64,000 bases of DNA from contig NZ_FWPT01000015.1 in the NCBI RefSeq assembly GCF_900174585.1, positions 1 to 64,000 of the forward strand, written 5' to 3'. Below are positions 55,979 to 64,000 of the stretch, piece by piece. The DNA is from Parendozoicomonas haliclonae. GTDB lineage: Bacteria > Pseudomonadota > Gammaproteobacteria > Pseudomonadales > Endozoicomonadaceae. Under the pieces are notes generated by a model. The model saw only the letters and a list, made by a program, of their open reading frames with translations. It was not told where the DNA came from and did not search any database. The stretch's first letter is position 1, and every line of letters starts with the position of its first letter. The translations under genes and the position numbers were made by a program.

Positions 55979-57085
55979 TCAGGCGGCAGCAGCTTCAACC
56001 GCTAACTGTTTACAAGCAATACCGTCCTTATCAAACAGATGGCAACGGTTCAGATGGAAACTGAAGTCCATCAGTTCACCACGAACAATATCCTTTTCAC
56101 CATCGGCTTCAATAATCAGCGTCTGCCCATCCAGTTCACCATACACATACGTGGTGCCACCCAACCGCTCAATCACATCACCTTTAATCTGCAGGGTGAT
56201 ATCAGCACTCTCACCATGCAGGAAGTGTTCAGGACGAATTCCCAGCGTCATGCTGTCCCCCACGGCTAATTCACCATGCTCGACATTCAATGTGATCTCT
56301 TGGGAGTCCGGCAGGCGTACACTCACAGTCTGACCAACGACACTGGTTACAGACACCGGCAGGAAGTTCATCTTCGGTGAACCGATAAAGCCGGCCACAA
56401 ACTGGTTGCATGGCGAATGGTACAGTTCCATTGGCGTGCCAACCTGCTCGATATTACCATCACGCAGAACCACAATTCGATCGGCCATGGTCATCGCTTC
56501 CACCTGGTCGTGGGTCACATAGATCATGGTGTTGCCCAGCTGTTCATGCAGACGAGAAATCTCAATCCGCATCTGCACTCGCAACTCCGCATCCAGATTG
56601 GAGAGCGGTTCATCGAACAGGAATACCTCTGGCTTACGCACGATGGTTCGACCAATAGCCACCCGCTGCCGCTGACCACCGGACAGCTGTCGTGGTTTTC
56701 GATCCAGTAACGGTTCCAGTTTCAGAATACGCGCGGCTTCGGCAACACGTTCCTCAATCACATCCTTACTTTCGCCGGTCACTTCCAGGCCAAAGCTCAT
56801 ATTCTCCTTCACACTCATATGGGGATAGAGCGCATAGGACTGGAATACCATGGCAATGCCGCGTTTGCTGGGCTGGGTGGTGGTCACATCCTTGCCACCG
56901 ATAAACACATCCCCTTCACTCACCTCTTCCAGACCGGCAATCATCCGCAGCAGGGTGGATTTACCACAGCCGGACGGACCAACGAACACAATAAACTCGC
57001 CATGGCGGATATCCAGATCCACCCCATGGATAGTTTCAACCTTGCCATAACGCTTGAAAACTTTTTTCAGTTGTAAATCAGCCAT
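55979..57085 (-). CDS. Carbohydrate ABC importer ATPase (UgpC/MalK/MsmK type)
   Basis: 368 residues from ATG 57085, after an AAGGAA leader. Walker A GPSGCGKST, Q-loop VFQSYALYPHMSV, signature LSGGQRQRVAIGRTI, Walker B VFLFDEPLSNLD and the switch His TMIYVTHD are in order. The C-terminal regulatory region (about 240-368) is the TOBE/MalK-like beta-barrel. It drives the two permeases upstream. The gene is last in the six-gene unit, after the IclR gene. Confidence 0.92.
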   Translation of the reverse strand: MADLQLKKVFKRYGKVETIHGVDLDIRHGEFIVFVGPSGCGKSTLLRMIAGLEEVSEGDVFIGGKDVTTTQPSKRGIAMVFQSYALYPHMSVKENMSFGLEVTGESKDVIEERVAEAARILKLEPLLDRKPRQLSGGQRQRVAIGRTIVRKPEVFLFDEPLSNLDAELRVQMRIEISRLHEQLGNTMIYVTHDQVEAMTMADRIVVLRDGNIEQVGTPMELYHSPCNQFVAGFIGSPKMNFLPVSVTSVVGQTVSVRLPDSQEITLNVEHGELAVGDSMTLGIRPEHFLHGESADITLQIKGDVIERLGGTTYVYGELDGQTLIIEADGEKDIVRGELMDFSFHLNRCHLFDKDGIACKQLAVEAAAA

Positions 57086-57107
57086 GATCAGTTCCTTCAC
57101 CCGGGGC

Positions 57108-57815
57108 TTAATGATTGCGCTCTATCTGACGCGCCAGTTCGTGCAGCTGGCTGATAGCGTCATCCAGTTCTGCCCGGTTCAACATAAGGTCGGAAAATGC
57201 CAGTCCAGCTTCAGACCCGTCGATGGTCACCTTCATGGCAATATTGAAACTCTGTTTTTCAGTATCAAACAGGATGGAAATGCCCTGTTCGCGTATCTGC
57301 CGGATATTGTCGAGCAGCCGTTCCTGCTCTTCCGGCTTTAATGGCTCTACCAGTGCACCAAGAGCCTCATCCTCACGATCAGCCAGAAACAGCTGCCCGA
57401 TACTGGACTGGGTGGCATGGTAGAGGCGGTAACCACCAAGAGCCTCATGCATCGCCTGTCCCGGAGAGGCGTGGTACATATAAACGACCGAGTCATTCCA
57501 CAACACACCCATTGCGACAATCCGGTCAGGATACTGGTGTTGTGCCAGTACACTCAGGGCCTGCTTATACAGGTGGGAACCGTGAAAGCTTTGAGCGGCC
57601 AGCAGTTGAATGGCCGGCCCTGGCCGGTACTTCTTGTGACTGCCCTGCTCCGCCAGGCCAATGCTTTTCAAGGTCATCAACAGGCGGTTGGCCTTCACCA
57701 CATTGATACCCAGTCGTTCCGCCAGTTCAGCATTGCCCAGTGGGACATCACTACTGGCCAGCTCCTGGAAGCAACGGATACCGTCAATCAGGCTTTGGTT
57801 CGGTTGCGAGGACAT
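57108..57815 (-). CDS. IclR-family transcriptional regulator
   Basis: 235 residues. The winged helix at about 8-65 (LIDGIRCFQELASSDVPLGNAELAERLGI, split here as LIDGIRCFQELA and NAELAERLGINVVKANRLL) is followed by an IclR effector domain (YHASPGQAMHEALGGYRLYHA, HATQSSIGQLFLA). It is inside the importer operon, between the second permease (2 bp) and the ATPase gene. A perfect palindrome ahead of the first operon gene is its likely operator. Confidence 0.85.
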   Translation of the reverse strand: MSSQPNQSLIDGIRCFQELASSDVPLGNAELAERLGINVVKANRLLMTLKSIGLAEQGSHKKYRPGPAIQLLAAQSFHGSHLYKQALSVLAQHQYPDRIVAMGVLWNDSVVYMYHASPGQAMHEALGGYRLYHATQSSIGQLFLADREDEALGALVEPLKPEEQERLLDNIRQIREQGISILFDTEKQSFNIAMKVTIDGSEAGLAFSDLMLNRAELDDAISQLHELARQIERNH

Positions 57816-57817
57816 AA

Positions 57818-58654
57818 CTATTTCACCGCCCCGGAGGTGACGCCGCCAATAAACTGCTTCTGCAACAGGGCAAAGACCAGAATCACCGGGGATGCTGCGA
57901 TAAACGAGGCAGCCATGGCACCGCCCCAGTCGGCATTGTTCTCATTGATGTATTGCAGCAACAGACCCGGGCCTACTGTGCGGTTGGTTTCAGAGGTTAT
58001 CAGGGTCATTGAGTAAAGCAGGTCATTCCAGGACCACATAAAGGCATAGAGGGTTACAGTGATAAAAGCCGGGAAGGAGATCGGCAGAACGATCCGGTAG
58101 AAAATCCGGAAGTTACTGGCACCATCCACCTTGGCCGCTTCAATCAACTCATTCGGCAGCTGCTTGAAGTAGCTGTACATCATGTAGGTGCTGACTGGCA
58201 GAGCAAAAACAATGTAAGAGATAGTCAGACCCAGTTTGGTATCCAGCAAGTCGGCCGTCTGCAGCATTGGATAGATACTGATCAGCAGAACACCGAACGG
58301 AAACATCTGGGCAGACAGAATCAGCAGCATCAGCGATTTTTTACCCGGATACTCAAACTTGGCGAAGCTGTAACCGGCCAGTGATGCCAGAGCCGCATTT
58401 AACAGCGCTGAAGAAGTAGAAGTCAGCAGACTGTTTTTCAGTTGCAGCAGCAAGTTCCCCTCGGTCAACGCAGTGATAAAGTGACCAAAGTGAATCTCTC
58501 CAGGAAACAGCGTCGGGTTTAGCTGATAGAGTTCACTGTTACCTTTGAAGGCACTGATCAGCGCCCAGTACACAGGGAAGAACAGAAAGAAGGCAATCAG
58601 CAGTAATAAGCATCCAAAACCGAGGCGCGCCTGCCAGGAACGTAATTCAAACAT
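57818..58654 (-). CDS. Carbohydrate ABC importer permease (MalG type)
   Basis: 278 residues, six membrane helices. The EAA loop ELIEAAKVDGASNFRIFYRIVLPIS (seen as EAAKVDGASNFRIF) that contacts the ATPase is clear. It forms the inner-membrane channel together with the MalF-type permease; the substrate is a sugar or polyol by family. Gaps to neighbours are 3 and 2 bp. Confidence 0.9.
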   Translation of the reverse strand: MFELRSWQARLGFGCLLLLIAFFLFFPVYWALISAFKGNSELYQLNPTLFPGEIHFGHFITALTEGNLLLQLKNSLLTSTSSALLNAALASLAGYSFAKFEYPGKKSLMLLILSAQMFPFGVLLISIYPMLQTADLLDTKLGLTISYIVFALPVSTYMMYSYFKQLPNELIEAAKVDGASNFRIFYRIVLPISFPAFITVTLYAFMWSWNDLLYSMTLITSETNRTVGPGLLLQYINENNADWGGAMAASFIAASPVILVFALLQKQFIGGVTSGAVK

Positions 58655-58657
58655 CGC

Positions 58658-59584
58658 TTAATCCTCCTTGAACAGACTACGCAGGTAGTACACGACCAGT
58701 GGCATCAGGGTGAAGACCCAGAGCACACCGATTGCGGAAGCCATACCCAGATCCCAGTTCTGGAACGCCTGAGTGTAAACCTCGATGGACAGCACAGTGG
58801 TAGAGCGGATCGGGCCACCACCGGTCAGGGCATAGATAATATCGAACTGCTGGAGATTACCGATCATGCCGAGTGCTGCGGTGACCAGAAATACCGGACG
58901 CAGGTGCGGCAGAATAATACGACGCACCACCACCCAGTTGCTGGCGCCATCCAGACGGGCTGCTTCAATCTGCTGGAAATCCAGCCCCTGCAGCCCTGCC
59001 AGGAAAAACGACATAAACAGTGGAATAGAGATCCAGGTACGGGTCAGGATAATCGCCATCATCGCGCCCAGATCATCGGACAGAAACTGAATGTTTTCGT
59101 CCACCACACCACTGCCCAGCAGCAGCGCATTCACAATCCCGTATTTGCCGTTCAGCATCCAGGCCCAGATAAAGGCACTGACGGTGCTGGGCAAGATCCA
59201 TGGCAGCAGAGTCAGGGTACGGAACACGCTGCGACCAAAGAAGTTCTGGTACATCAGCAGTGCCCAGGCCAGCCCCACGCACATGGTCAGGGCCGTGGTG
59301 CCCACCACAAAGATGGCGGTGGTCACCCAGGATTCCAGCACATAGGGATTGGTCAGGATCGACTGAAAGTTACTAAATCCTATAAAAATGGGTTCCAGGT
59401 CATAGATGGTGAACTGGTAGAAAGCCATGGACATGGCATCCATGAATGGATAGAACACCATGATCAGGAAGGCGGTCATCGCCGGTATCAGGATCATCAG
59501 AGCAAAGCGTCGATCACCCGCTTTCAGGCTGCGCCTGCGCCCTGTCGTGTGTTTATCTGTGTTCTGTGTGGATACCATATCCAT
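58658..59584 (-). CDS. Carbohydrate ABC importer permease (MalF/UgpA type)
   Basis: 308 residues, six to seven membrane helices, and the EAA loop FQQIEAARLDGASNWVVVRRIILPHLRPV (partial: EAARLDGASNWVV). It is the first permease of the pair, 19 bp after the binding-protein gene and 3 bp before the second permease. Confidence 0.9.
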   Translation of the reverse strand: MDMVSTQNTDKHTTGRRRSLKAGDRRFALMILIPAMTAFLIMVFYPFMDAMSMAFYQFTIYDLEPIFIGFSNFQSILTNPYVLESWVTTAIFVVGTTALTMCVGLAWALLMYQNFFGRSVFRTLTLLPWILPSTVSAFIWAWMLNGKYGIVNALLLGSGVVDENIQFLSDDLGAMMAIILTRTWISIPLFMSFFLAGLQGLDFQQIEAARLDGASNWVVVRRIILPHLRPVFLVTAALGMIGNLQQFDIIYALTGGGPIRSTTVLSIEVYTQAFQNWDLGMASAIGVLWVFTLMPLVVYYLRSLFKED

Positions 59585-59603
59585 AGCCCTATTCGCCCTA
59601 CTT

Positions 59604-60872
59604 TTACTTCACCAGACGCTGGATGCGTACTTCCATCTCTTTTGCTGCCTCTTCTGCGCTCTTCTGGCCCAGAATAACCGCCTGCACTTCTTCACCAACG
59701 GCGGCGATAAAATTGGCGCTGTTACGCATGCTGGAGAGCTGGTCGCGACGTGGCACACCCAGGGAATTGTTCCAGTCAACAATGTACTGGTCGCTGGTGA
59801 TCACGCTGTCAGCACGGGCCTCTTTTGAACCTGGGATGGCACCTGCCTTGGTAAAGTAATCCAGCTGAATCTCAGGGTTCATGGCCAGCTCTTCGATAAA
59901 CTTCACCGCTGGAGCCTCTTTGCTGAGCTTGCCATCCACCTGGGCGGCCTTACCGTTAAACAGCACCAGCAGATGGCCCCACTCCATAGCGCGGTGAGTC
60001 ATTCCGGCTTCGAGAACAGGGGTTTTGATCGGATACACGTGTTTGTCGTACTCGGCACCCTTACCGCTGAAGTCACGGGCAAAACCACGAGCTACAGGAG
60101 CATCAAAGTAGAAGGCAGAGGACTCCTGACCAAACATACGACGAGCGGCACCACGGTCCACGTCGAGAGAGACCAGACCTTCATCCACCAGACTCTTCAG
60201 GAACTTCAGAGTGGCCACGGTTTCAGCACTGTTCACCACGACTTTGCCATCCTGATCAAAGATCAGACCACCATGGGCCCATAGCCACGTCTGGAAGTCG
60301 GCAGTAATCAGGCCATTGGACTTGGTCATCAGGGCATAAGGAGTACTTTGCGGATAAGCGGCCTTCACTTTGCGAAGAGCTTCAACAAACTGCTCGACAG
60401 TCACCGGCGCTTCAGTAATACCACTGGTTTCCAGCATATTGCGGTTAGCGACCAGACTGATGGAGCCGGTGTTCCATGGCAGGCCCAGCTGCTTGCCATT
60501 AATCCGGCCGGCTTCCAGCACTTCTGCAGGAATCACCGATTCCAGATATTCCTGACCATAGAGATCATTGAAGTCCACCAGGTTCGGCATATTGGCCAGG
60601 GTTGGCAGCCAGCGGGCCTGCAGCTGGCTGACATCCAGCGGCTGCTTGGTGCGCAGACGCAGGAAGATGGTCTTCTGCATATCGCCCCAGGCACTGTCCA
60701 ACACCTTGGTCTCCACACCGGTCTTGGCGATCAGGCCTTCAATCACCGGCTTGTTGCTCGGCTCGGCCGTCACCCAGTTCAGAAAGGTCACTTCACTGGC
60801 CATGGCAGGCGCGGTAGTGACCGCAAAGATGGCCGCAGCCAGTTGTTTCTTCAGGACTCTGCTATTCCACAT
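59604..60872 (-). CDS. Extracellular solute-binding protein of the carbohydrate importer
   Basis: 422 residues from ATG 60872 (an in-frame TTG two codons earlier is possible). A Sec signal peptide (basic, then LAAAIFAVTTAPAMA) precedes a family-1 solute-binding fold: VTFLNWVTAEPSNKPVIEGLI, GKQLGLPWNTGSISLVANRNML, and YAEVFHLPRL-like domain features. It binds the sugar in the periplasm. It lies 19 bp ahead of the permeases and downstream of the FAD oxidoreductase. Confidence 0.9.
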   Translation of the reverse strand: MWNSRVLKKQLAAAIFAVTTAPAMASEVTFLNWVTAEPSNKPVIEGLIAKTGVETKVLDSAWGDMQKTIFLRLRTKQPLDVSQLQARWLPTLANMPNLVDFNDLYGQEYLESVIPAEVLEAGRINGKQLGLPWNTGSISLVANRNMLETSGITEAPVTVEQFVEALRKVKAAYPQSTPYALMTKSNGLITADFQTWLWAHGGLIFDQDGKVVVNSAETVATLKFLKSLVDEGLVSLDVDRGAARRMFGQESSAFYFDAPVARGFARDFSGKGAEYDKHVYPIKTPVLEAGMTHRAMEWGHLLVLFNGKAAQVDGKLSKEAPAVKFIEELAMNPEIQLDYFTKAGAIPGSKEARADSVITSDQYIVDWNNSLGVPRRDQLSSMRNSANFIAAVGEEVQAVILGQKSAEEAAKEMEVRIQRLVK

Positions 60873-60915
60873 TTTCAAAATCTCTCTTGTTCTCGAATGA
60901 TGTTAAAAAAGACAA

Positions 60916-63186
60916 TCAGACACGCGGGGCAATAAAGGCTCCGAACAGAGACGCAGGGCTTCCCTGGGTTTTGGTTATCGTTATTTGAATCTTGCTGAAG
61001 GGTTGATCGCCCAGCGGCAAGCGGATCACGCCCTGATGGTTATCGGTGATCGTGGCAATAACCCGGTCATCAACCGTCACAGTAAAGTCCGTCACCAGGA
61101 ACGGCATCACCCGGTCATGGTGACGACGCTGCACCGTTTCCAGCGGGTGGTCATAGTCACAGTCCAGCCACAGAGTCATTTCGTCAGCCTGTACCGGCTC
61201 TTCCCAACCGAATGACACGACAGGTTTGGCATCATCCGGGCTGGCAATCCACGCCCAGGGGCGGGAGCCTGGACGACAGTCGCCCTGCACAAGGTTCTCT
61301 TCATCAAAGTGATGCAAAGGTGTGCTGGTAGAGAACGCCAGGTTGAAACCTTCCGGACGGCGTTGCGGAGTCCAGAAGTCAAAACTGTCCACGCCCAAAC
61401 CTTCCGGTGGCTCCTGGCGGGAAGCTGTGCTCACCGCTTCCAGACCACCCTGATTAACGGAGACCAGACCGGACAGGCGCTGATCGCTCAGTCCAACGGC
61501 AATGGCCGGGTTTTCCAGCAGACACAGGAAGCGATAACCTTCACCAGCCAGTTCTGGCAGGTACAGAATCACTTCGCTGTCACCGGCATTTACCGGAATA
61601 TCCAGCTGAGCCAGAGAGACTTCCGGTGTGAAGTTATCCGGCTTCTCGCTGGTACGAATATCCACCTTTAAAACAGTCTTCGACTGCACCTGCACCGGGA
61701 TGGTCAAGGTGCGTTCGCCAGATACTGTGATGGGTAGCAGCTGGGCAAAGTTACGATCCAGAGGCAACCATTCACCAGAAAGCGGCAAGGTCTGTAAAGC
61801 CAACTGACTGCTGACGGAAATATCAGCCCGTGCAATCAGGTTCTCCGCTACAGGGCGATAACCGGGCACATGGTGCCCGTTTTTATGCAGGCACAGTTTC
61901 AGCTGTTCGATATTGTCCGGTTGCGCCAGCTCCCGTGGTGACCAGTTGTTGGCCAGACAGACCGCAGCGGCAGTGCCGACAACCTGTCCGTTAGCGGCAC
62001 AGGTAGCCATAACCCGGGTGCTGCCAAAAGCAACATGGGTGGCAGACAACAACCGTCCGGTAATCAGTAGGTTACTGATGTTGCGGCTGTACATGGTGCG
62101 GAATGGAATCCCGAAGATGCCCTTGCTGTGATACTGGTTACAGCTGCCCTTGTCACCATAAACACCGTCAGCCGGATGCAGATCGATGGACCAGCCGCCG
62201 TGGGACACATCATCATAGTGAACCACCTGATCGATGATATCGCTCTGGGTCAGCATCAGGTCGCCTTCGGCACGGCGGCTTTCGCGTTTGCCGGGGATCG
62301 TGCCGATCCATTCCAGAGTCAGGTTACGGGCTTCCGGAAACTCTCCGGAGTTTTTGATGTAATCCCATACACCATAAACAATCTTTTGCAGCTCGAATTT
62401 GATCTGTTCGGACTGGTGAATGGTGTCCAGACGACCACCCCATTCTATCCACCAGAGTGAACAGCCATGGTCTTTGGCACTGAAGCGACGATAACGAGGG
62501 ATACTCTCAGGAATATTTTTCAGGGCGAAATCCGGTGCCACATAGTCAACCGGCTCACCAGCATCCTTGGTATAAAAGTAGAGGGAGTGACCGAGCAGCT
62601 TGCCGTAGTCTTCACCCGGTGCCATCGGCTCGTTGAATTCTTCTTTGTCTTCCGCGCCCATACGATAGGCGGCACCGGACAGATGGGTCAGAATGCCATC
62701 ACCGCTGGCATCGACAAAGAGGTCGGCCTGCAGATCATAGAGGGTACTGTTCTGGGAGTTAAAGGCCAGCACACATTGAATCTGTTGCTCAACTGTCTCA
62801 ACCTGGAAAGCGGCGGTATTGGTCAGCAGTTCAATATTGGCTTCGCGGAGCACCCAATCCAGAATAACGGTATCGAGAATCAGTGGGCTGGCTGTCGGGT
62901 TGCGATACAGGTTTTCCAGCATAATCTCATTGATAATACCGCCCTCACGGGCCCAGCGATTGTTATTGCCGCCATGGGATGTGGCACCAAGTGCCCACAG
63001 CCGGACTTCACTGGAAGCATTGCCCCCAAGAACCGGGCGATCCTGAACCAATACCACTTTCAGCCCTTCACGGGCTGCAGCGACTGCAGCACAGACACCC
63101 GATAAACCGCCACCGACAACAACCAACTCGACGCGTCTGTTTTCTATATGCAGTGGACGCGGGTCAGAAGGCAACTGGTGAATCAT
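60916..63186 (-). CDS. Large FAD-dependent oxidoreductase linked to the importer
   Basis: 756 residues. An FAD-binding motif VVVGGGLSGVCAAVAAAREG at about 22-41 and VLGGNASSEVRLWA are typical of the PF12831-type oxidoreductase found beside sugar transporters in many bacteria. The central part holds VDASGDGILTHLSGA and SLLITGRLLSATHVAFGS-like FAD-site strands. About residues 490-750 form beta-sandwich domains. The substrate is unknown; it is probably an intracellular sugar or polyol released by uptake. It is the first gene of the operon, just downstream of the palindrome. Confidence 0.78.
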   Translation of the reverse strand: MIHQLPSDPRPLHIENRRVELVVVGGGLSGVCAAVAAAREGLKVVLVQDRPVLGGNASSEVRLWALGATSHGGNNNRWAREGGIINEIMLENLYRNPTASPLILDTVILDWVLREANIELLTNTAAFQVETVEQQIQCVLAFNSQNSTLYDLQADLFVDASGDGILTHLSGAAYRMGAEDKEEFNEPMAPGEDYGKLLGHSLYFYTKDAGEPVDYVAPDFALKNIPESIPRYRRFSAKDHGCSLWWIEWGGRLDTIHQSEQIKFELQKIVYGVWDYIKNSGEFPEARNLTLEWIGTIPGKRESRRAEGDLMLTQSDIIDQVVHYDDVSHGGWSIDLHPADGVYGDKGSCNQYHSKGIFGIPFRTMYSRNISNLLITGRLLSATHVAFGSTRVMATCAANGQVVGTAAAVCLANNWSPRELAQPDNIEQLKLCLHKNGHHVPGYRPVAENLIARADISVSSQLALQTLPLSGEWLPLDRNFAQLLPITVSGERTLTIPVQVQSKTVLKVDIRTSEKPDNFTPEVSLAQLDIPVNAGDSEVILYLPELAGEGYRFLCLLENPAIAVGLSDQRLSGLVSVNQGGLEAVSTASRQEPPEGLGVDSFDFWTPQRRPEGFNLAFSTSTPLHHFDEENLVQGDCRPGSRPWAWIASPDDAKPVVSFGWEEPVQADEMTLWLDCDYDHPLETVQRRHHDRVMPFLVTDFTVTVDDRVIATITDNHQGVIRLPLGDQPFSKIQITITKTQGSPASLFGAFIAPRV

Positions 63187-63202
63187 ACGACACCCTCTTG
63201 AT

Positions 63203-63219
63203 ATTTCTATTATAGAAAT
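63203..63219. promoter_or_regulatory. Perfect 8-1-8 palindrome, candidate IclR operator
   Basis: ATTTCTAT-T-ATAGAAAT, 17 bp before the FAD oxidoreductase start codon. A/T-rich dyads of this size are typical IclR-family operators, and the operon encodes one. Wider flanks (CTCTTGAT...TTAAGAG) extend the symmetry loosely. Confidence 0.65.
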
Positions 63220-63452
63220 TAAGAGTCTTGATGCGTGTCTGCAATGGAAAAATCAGCCAAATGCCCGCTTGTGAGAGTTTGTTTGATTCAGGTCATAAAC
63301 GCGCAACCCTATACGAACAAATCACCATCTATCCCATGCAAATACGGAGAAAATTTATTGAAAAAACATGCCCTTGCCCGCCGACACTAAACATCTTATT
63401 AAACAGGTATTGAGAGTCCGAACAGAGAACAACAACAGTTGAGGCGCACTCT

Positions 63453-64000
63453 ATGAATATCAAACGACGGACGTTTCTTACGGGTGCAGCTACCCTGAGT
63501 GCTGCCGGACTGGTTTCTCTTGGCGGTTGCCAAATCAACACTCCGACCACCAGTGCCAAGGTCGTTATTGCCGGCGGGGGTGCTGGCGGTACGGGTCTGG
63601 CAAATATGTTGAAACGTTATCTGCCCGGCTTATCCATCTCCATCATCGAGCCTCGTCCCCAGCATTGGTATCAGCCTGGTCAGACACTGTTGCTGGCAGG
63701 CGTTTATACCGAAGCGGCAGATGTCTTGTCGCCTCATACCGATTATCTGGACAGTGATATCAACTGGATCCCTGACTCTGTAACAGAGTTCCTGCCGGAC
63801 ACCAATCAAGTGGTAACCGCATCAGGTGCCACCATTGCTTATGACTATCTGATAGTCGCCACTGGTCTGGAACTGCGCTATGACCTGATCGAAGGTCTGG
63901 ATACCCGTGAGATTGGTCACAACGGAATTCACAGTATTTATTTCAGTCCGGAAGCCGGACTTGCCAGTTATAAGGAAGCATTGGCGTTTGCCAGCCGCGG
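63453..64000 (+). CDS. Tat-exported FAD/NAD(P)-binding protein, sulfide:quinone oxidoreductase-like (3' end outside window)
   Basis: The first 182 codons of a longer gene cut by the window edge. The N-terminus has a twin-arginine motif (NIKRRTFLTG) and a lipobox-like LGGC at residue 23-26 (S-L-G-G-C). The fold begins KVVIAGGGAGGTGLANML (FAD site) and continues HWYQPGQTLLLAG and DYLIVATGLELRYDLIEGL, as in the SQR / flavocytochrome-c flavoprotein group. The enzyme probably oxidises sulfide or another sulfur species outside the cytoplasm. It diverges from the importer operon across 266 bp. Confidence 0.72.
   Translation, partial: MNIKRRTFLTGAATLSAAGLVSLGGCQINTPTTSAKVVIAGGGAGGTGLANMLKRYLPGLSISIIEPRPQHWYQPGQTLLLAGVYTEAADVLSPHTDYLDSDINWIPDSVTEFLPDTNQVVTASGATIAYDYLIVATGLELRYDLIEGLDTREIGHNGIHSIYFSPEAGLASYKEALAFASR

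Overview
The window reads as a chromosomal segment of a host-associated gammaproteobacterium. Most genes are ordinary gammaproteobacterial housekeeping or accessory genes (cysB, greB, yqhA, gshA, katG, yrbG, mdlAB-like exporters). Among them sit eukaryote-like genes: a ubiquitin-specific-protease-like protein and an animal-type glutathione synthetase. That mixture would fit Oceanospirillales / Endozoicomonadaceae-type symbionts, but this placement is inference from gene content, not a database match. No rRNA, tRNA or CRISPR array was seen. One IS element end lies at the left edge.

Layout. 0-7 kb: IS3-family end, cysB, a TauE/SafE permease, yqhA, DAHP synthase, greB, a strictosidine-synthase-like protein and a choline-kinase-like enzyme. 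7-12 kb: a Fur-box-preceded siderophore-interacting reductase, small enzymes, a long-chain acyl-CoA synthetase and a TetR regulator. 12.4-18.7 kb: an accessory island with a P-loop protein, an exported protein, a Cys-rich RING-like protein with an internal duplication, and a 751-residue USP-fold protease. 18.8-21.7 kb: Ca2+/Na+ antiporter, M14 carboxypeptidase-like protein and a GNAT enzyme.

21.7-32.0 kb is a thiol cluster: CoA-disulfide-reductase-like enzyme, cystine importer, eukaryote-type glutathione synthetase, heterodimeric ABC exporter, a SigZ-type ECF sigma factor and gshA. Three transcription units here (tcyP-cdr, exporter-glutathione synthetase, gshA) each carry the same promoter-like signature, TTGCGTC(C/T) - 15 bases - CGTC, in the same orientation and with identical spacing. 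The sigma gene lies between them. I propose a self-contained ECF-sigma regulon for cystine uptake, glutathione synthesis and thiol export. This is the best candidate in the window for an undescribed system.

32-49.7 kb is a redox and electrophile-handling region. It holds three Old Yellow Enzyme paralogues (one fused to an NTF2/SnoaL-like domain), several SDRs (one lacking the catalytic Tyr), an aldehyde dehydrogenase, cupin, monooxygenase, Asp/Glu racemase, LysR regulator, zinc-type alcohol dehydrogenase and katG. 49.8-54.6 kb has a DsbB/DsbA-like pair and an acr3-arsD-arsA arsenite operon without arsR. At 55 kb a quinone-reductase-like flavoprotein carries another C-terminal SnoaL-like domain. 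56-63.2 kb is a six-gene carbohydrate ABC-importer operon with its own IclR regulator, a large FAD oxidoreductase and a perfect 8-1-8 palindrome just upstream of the first start codon. The window ends inside a Tat-exported, sulfide:quinone-oxidoreductase-like flavoprotein.
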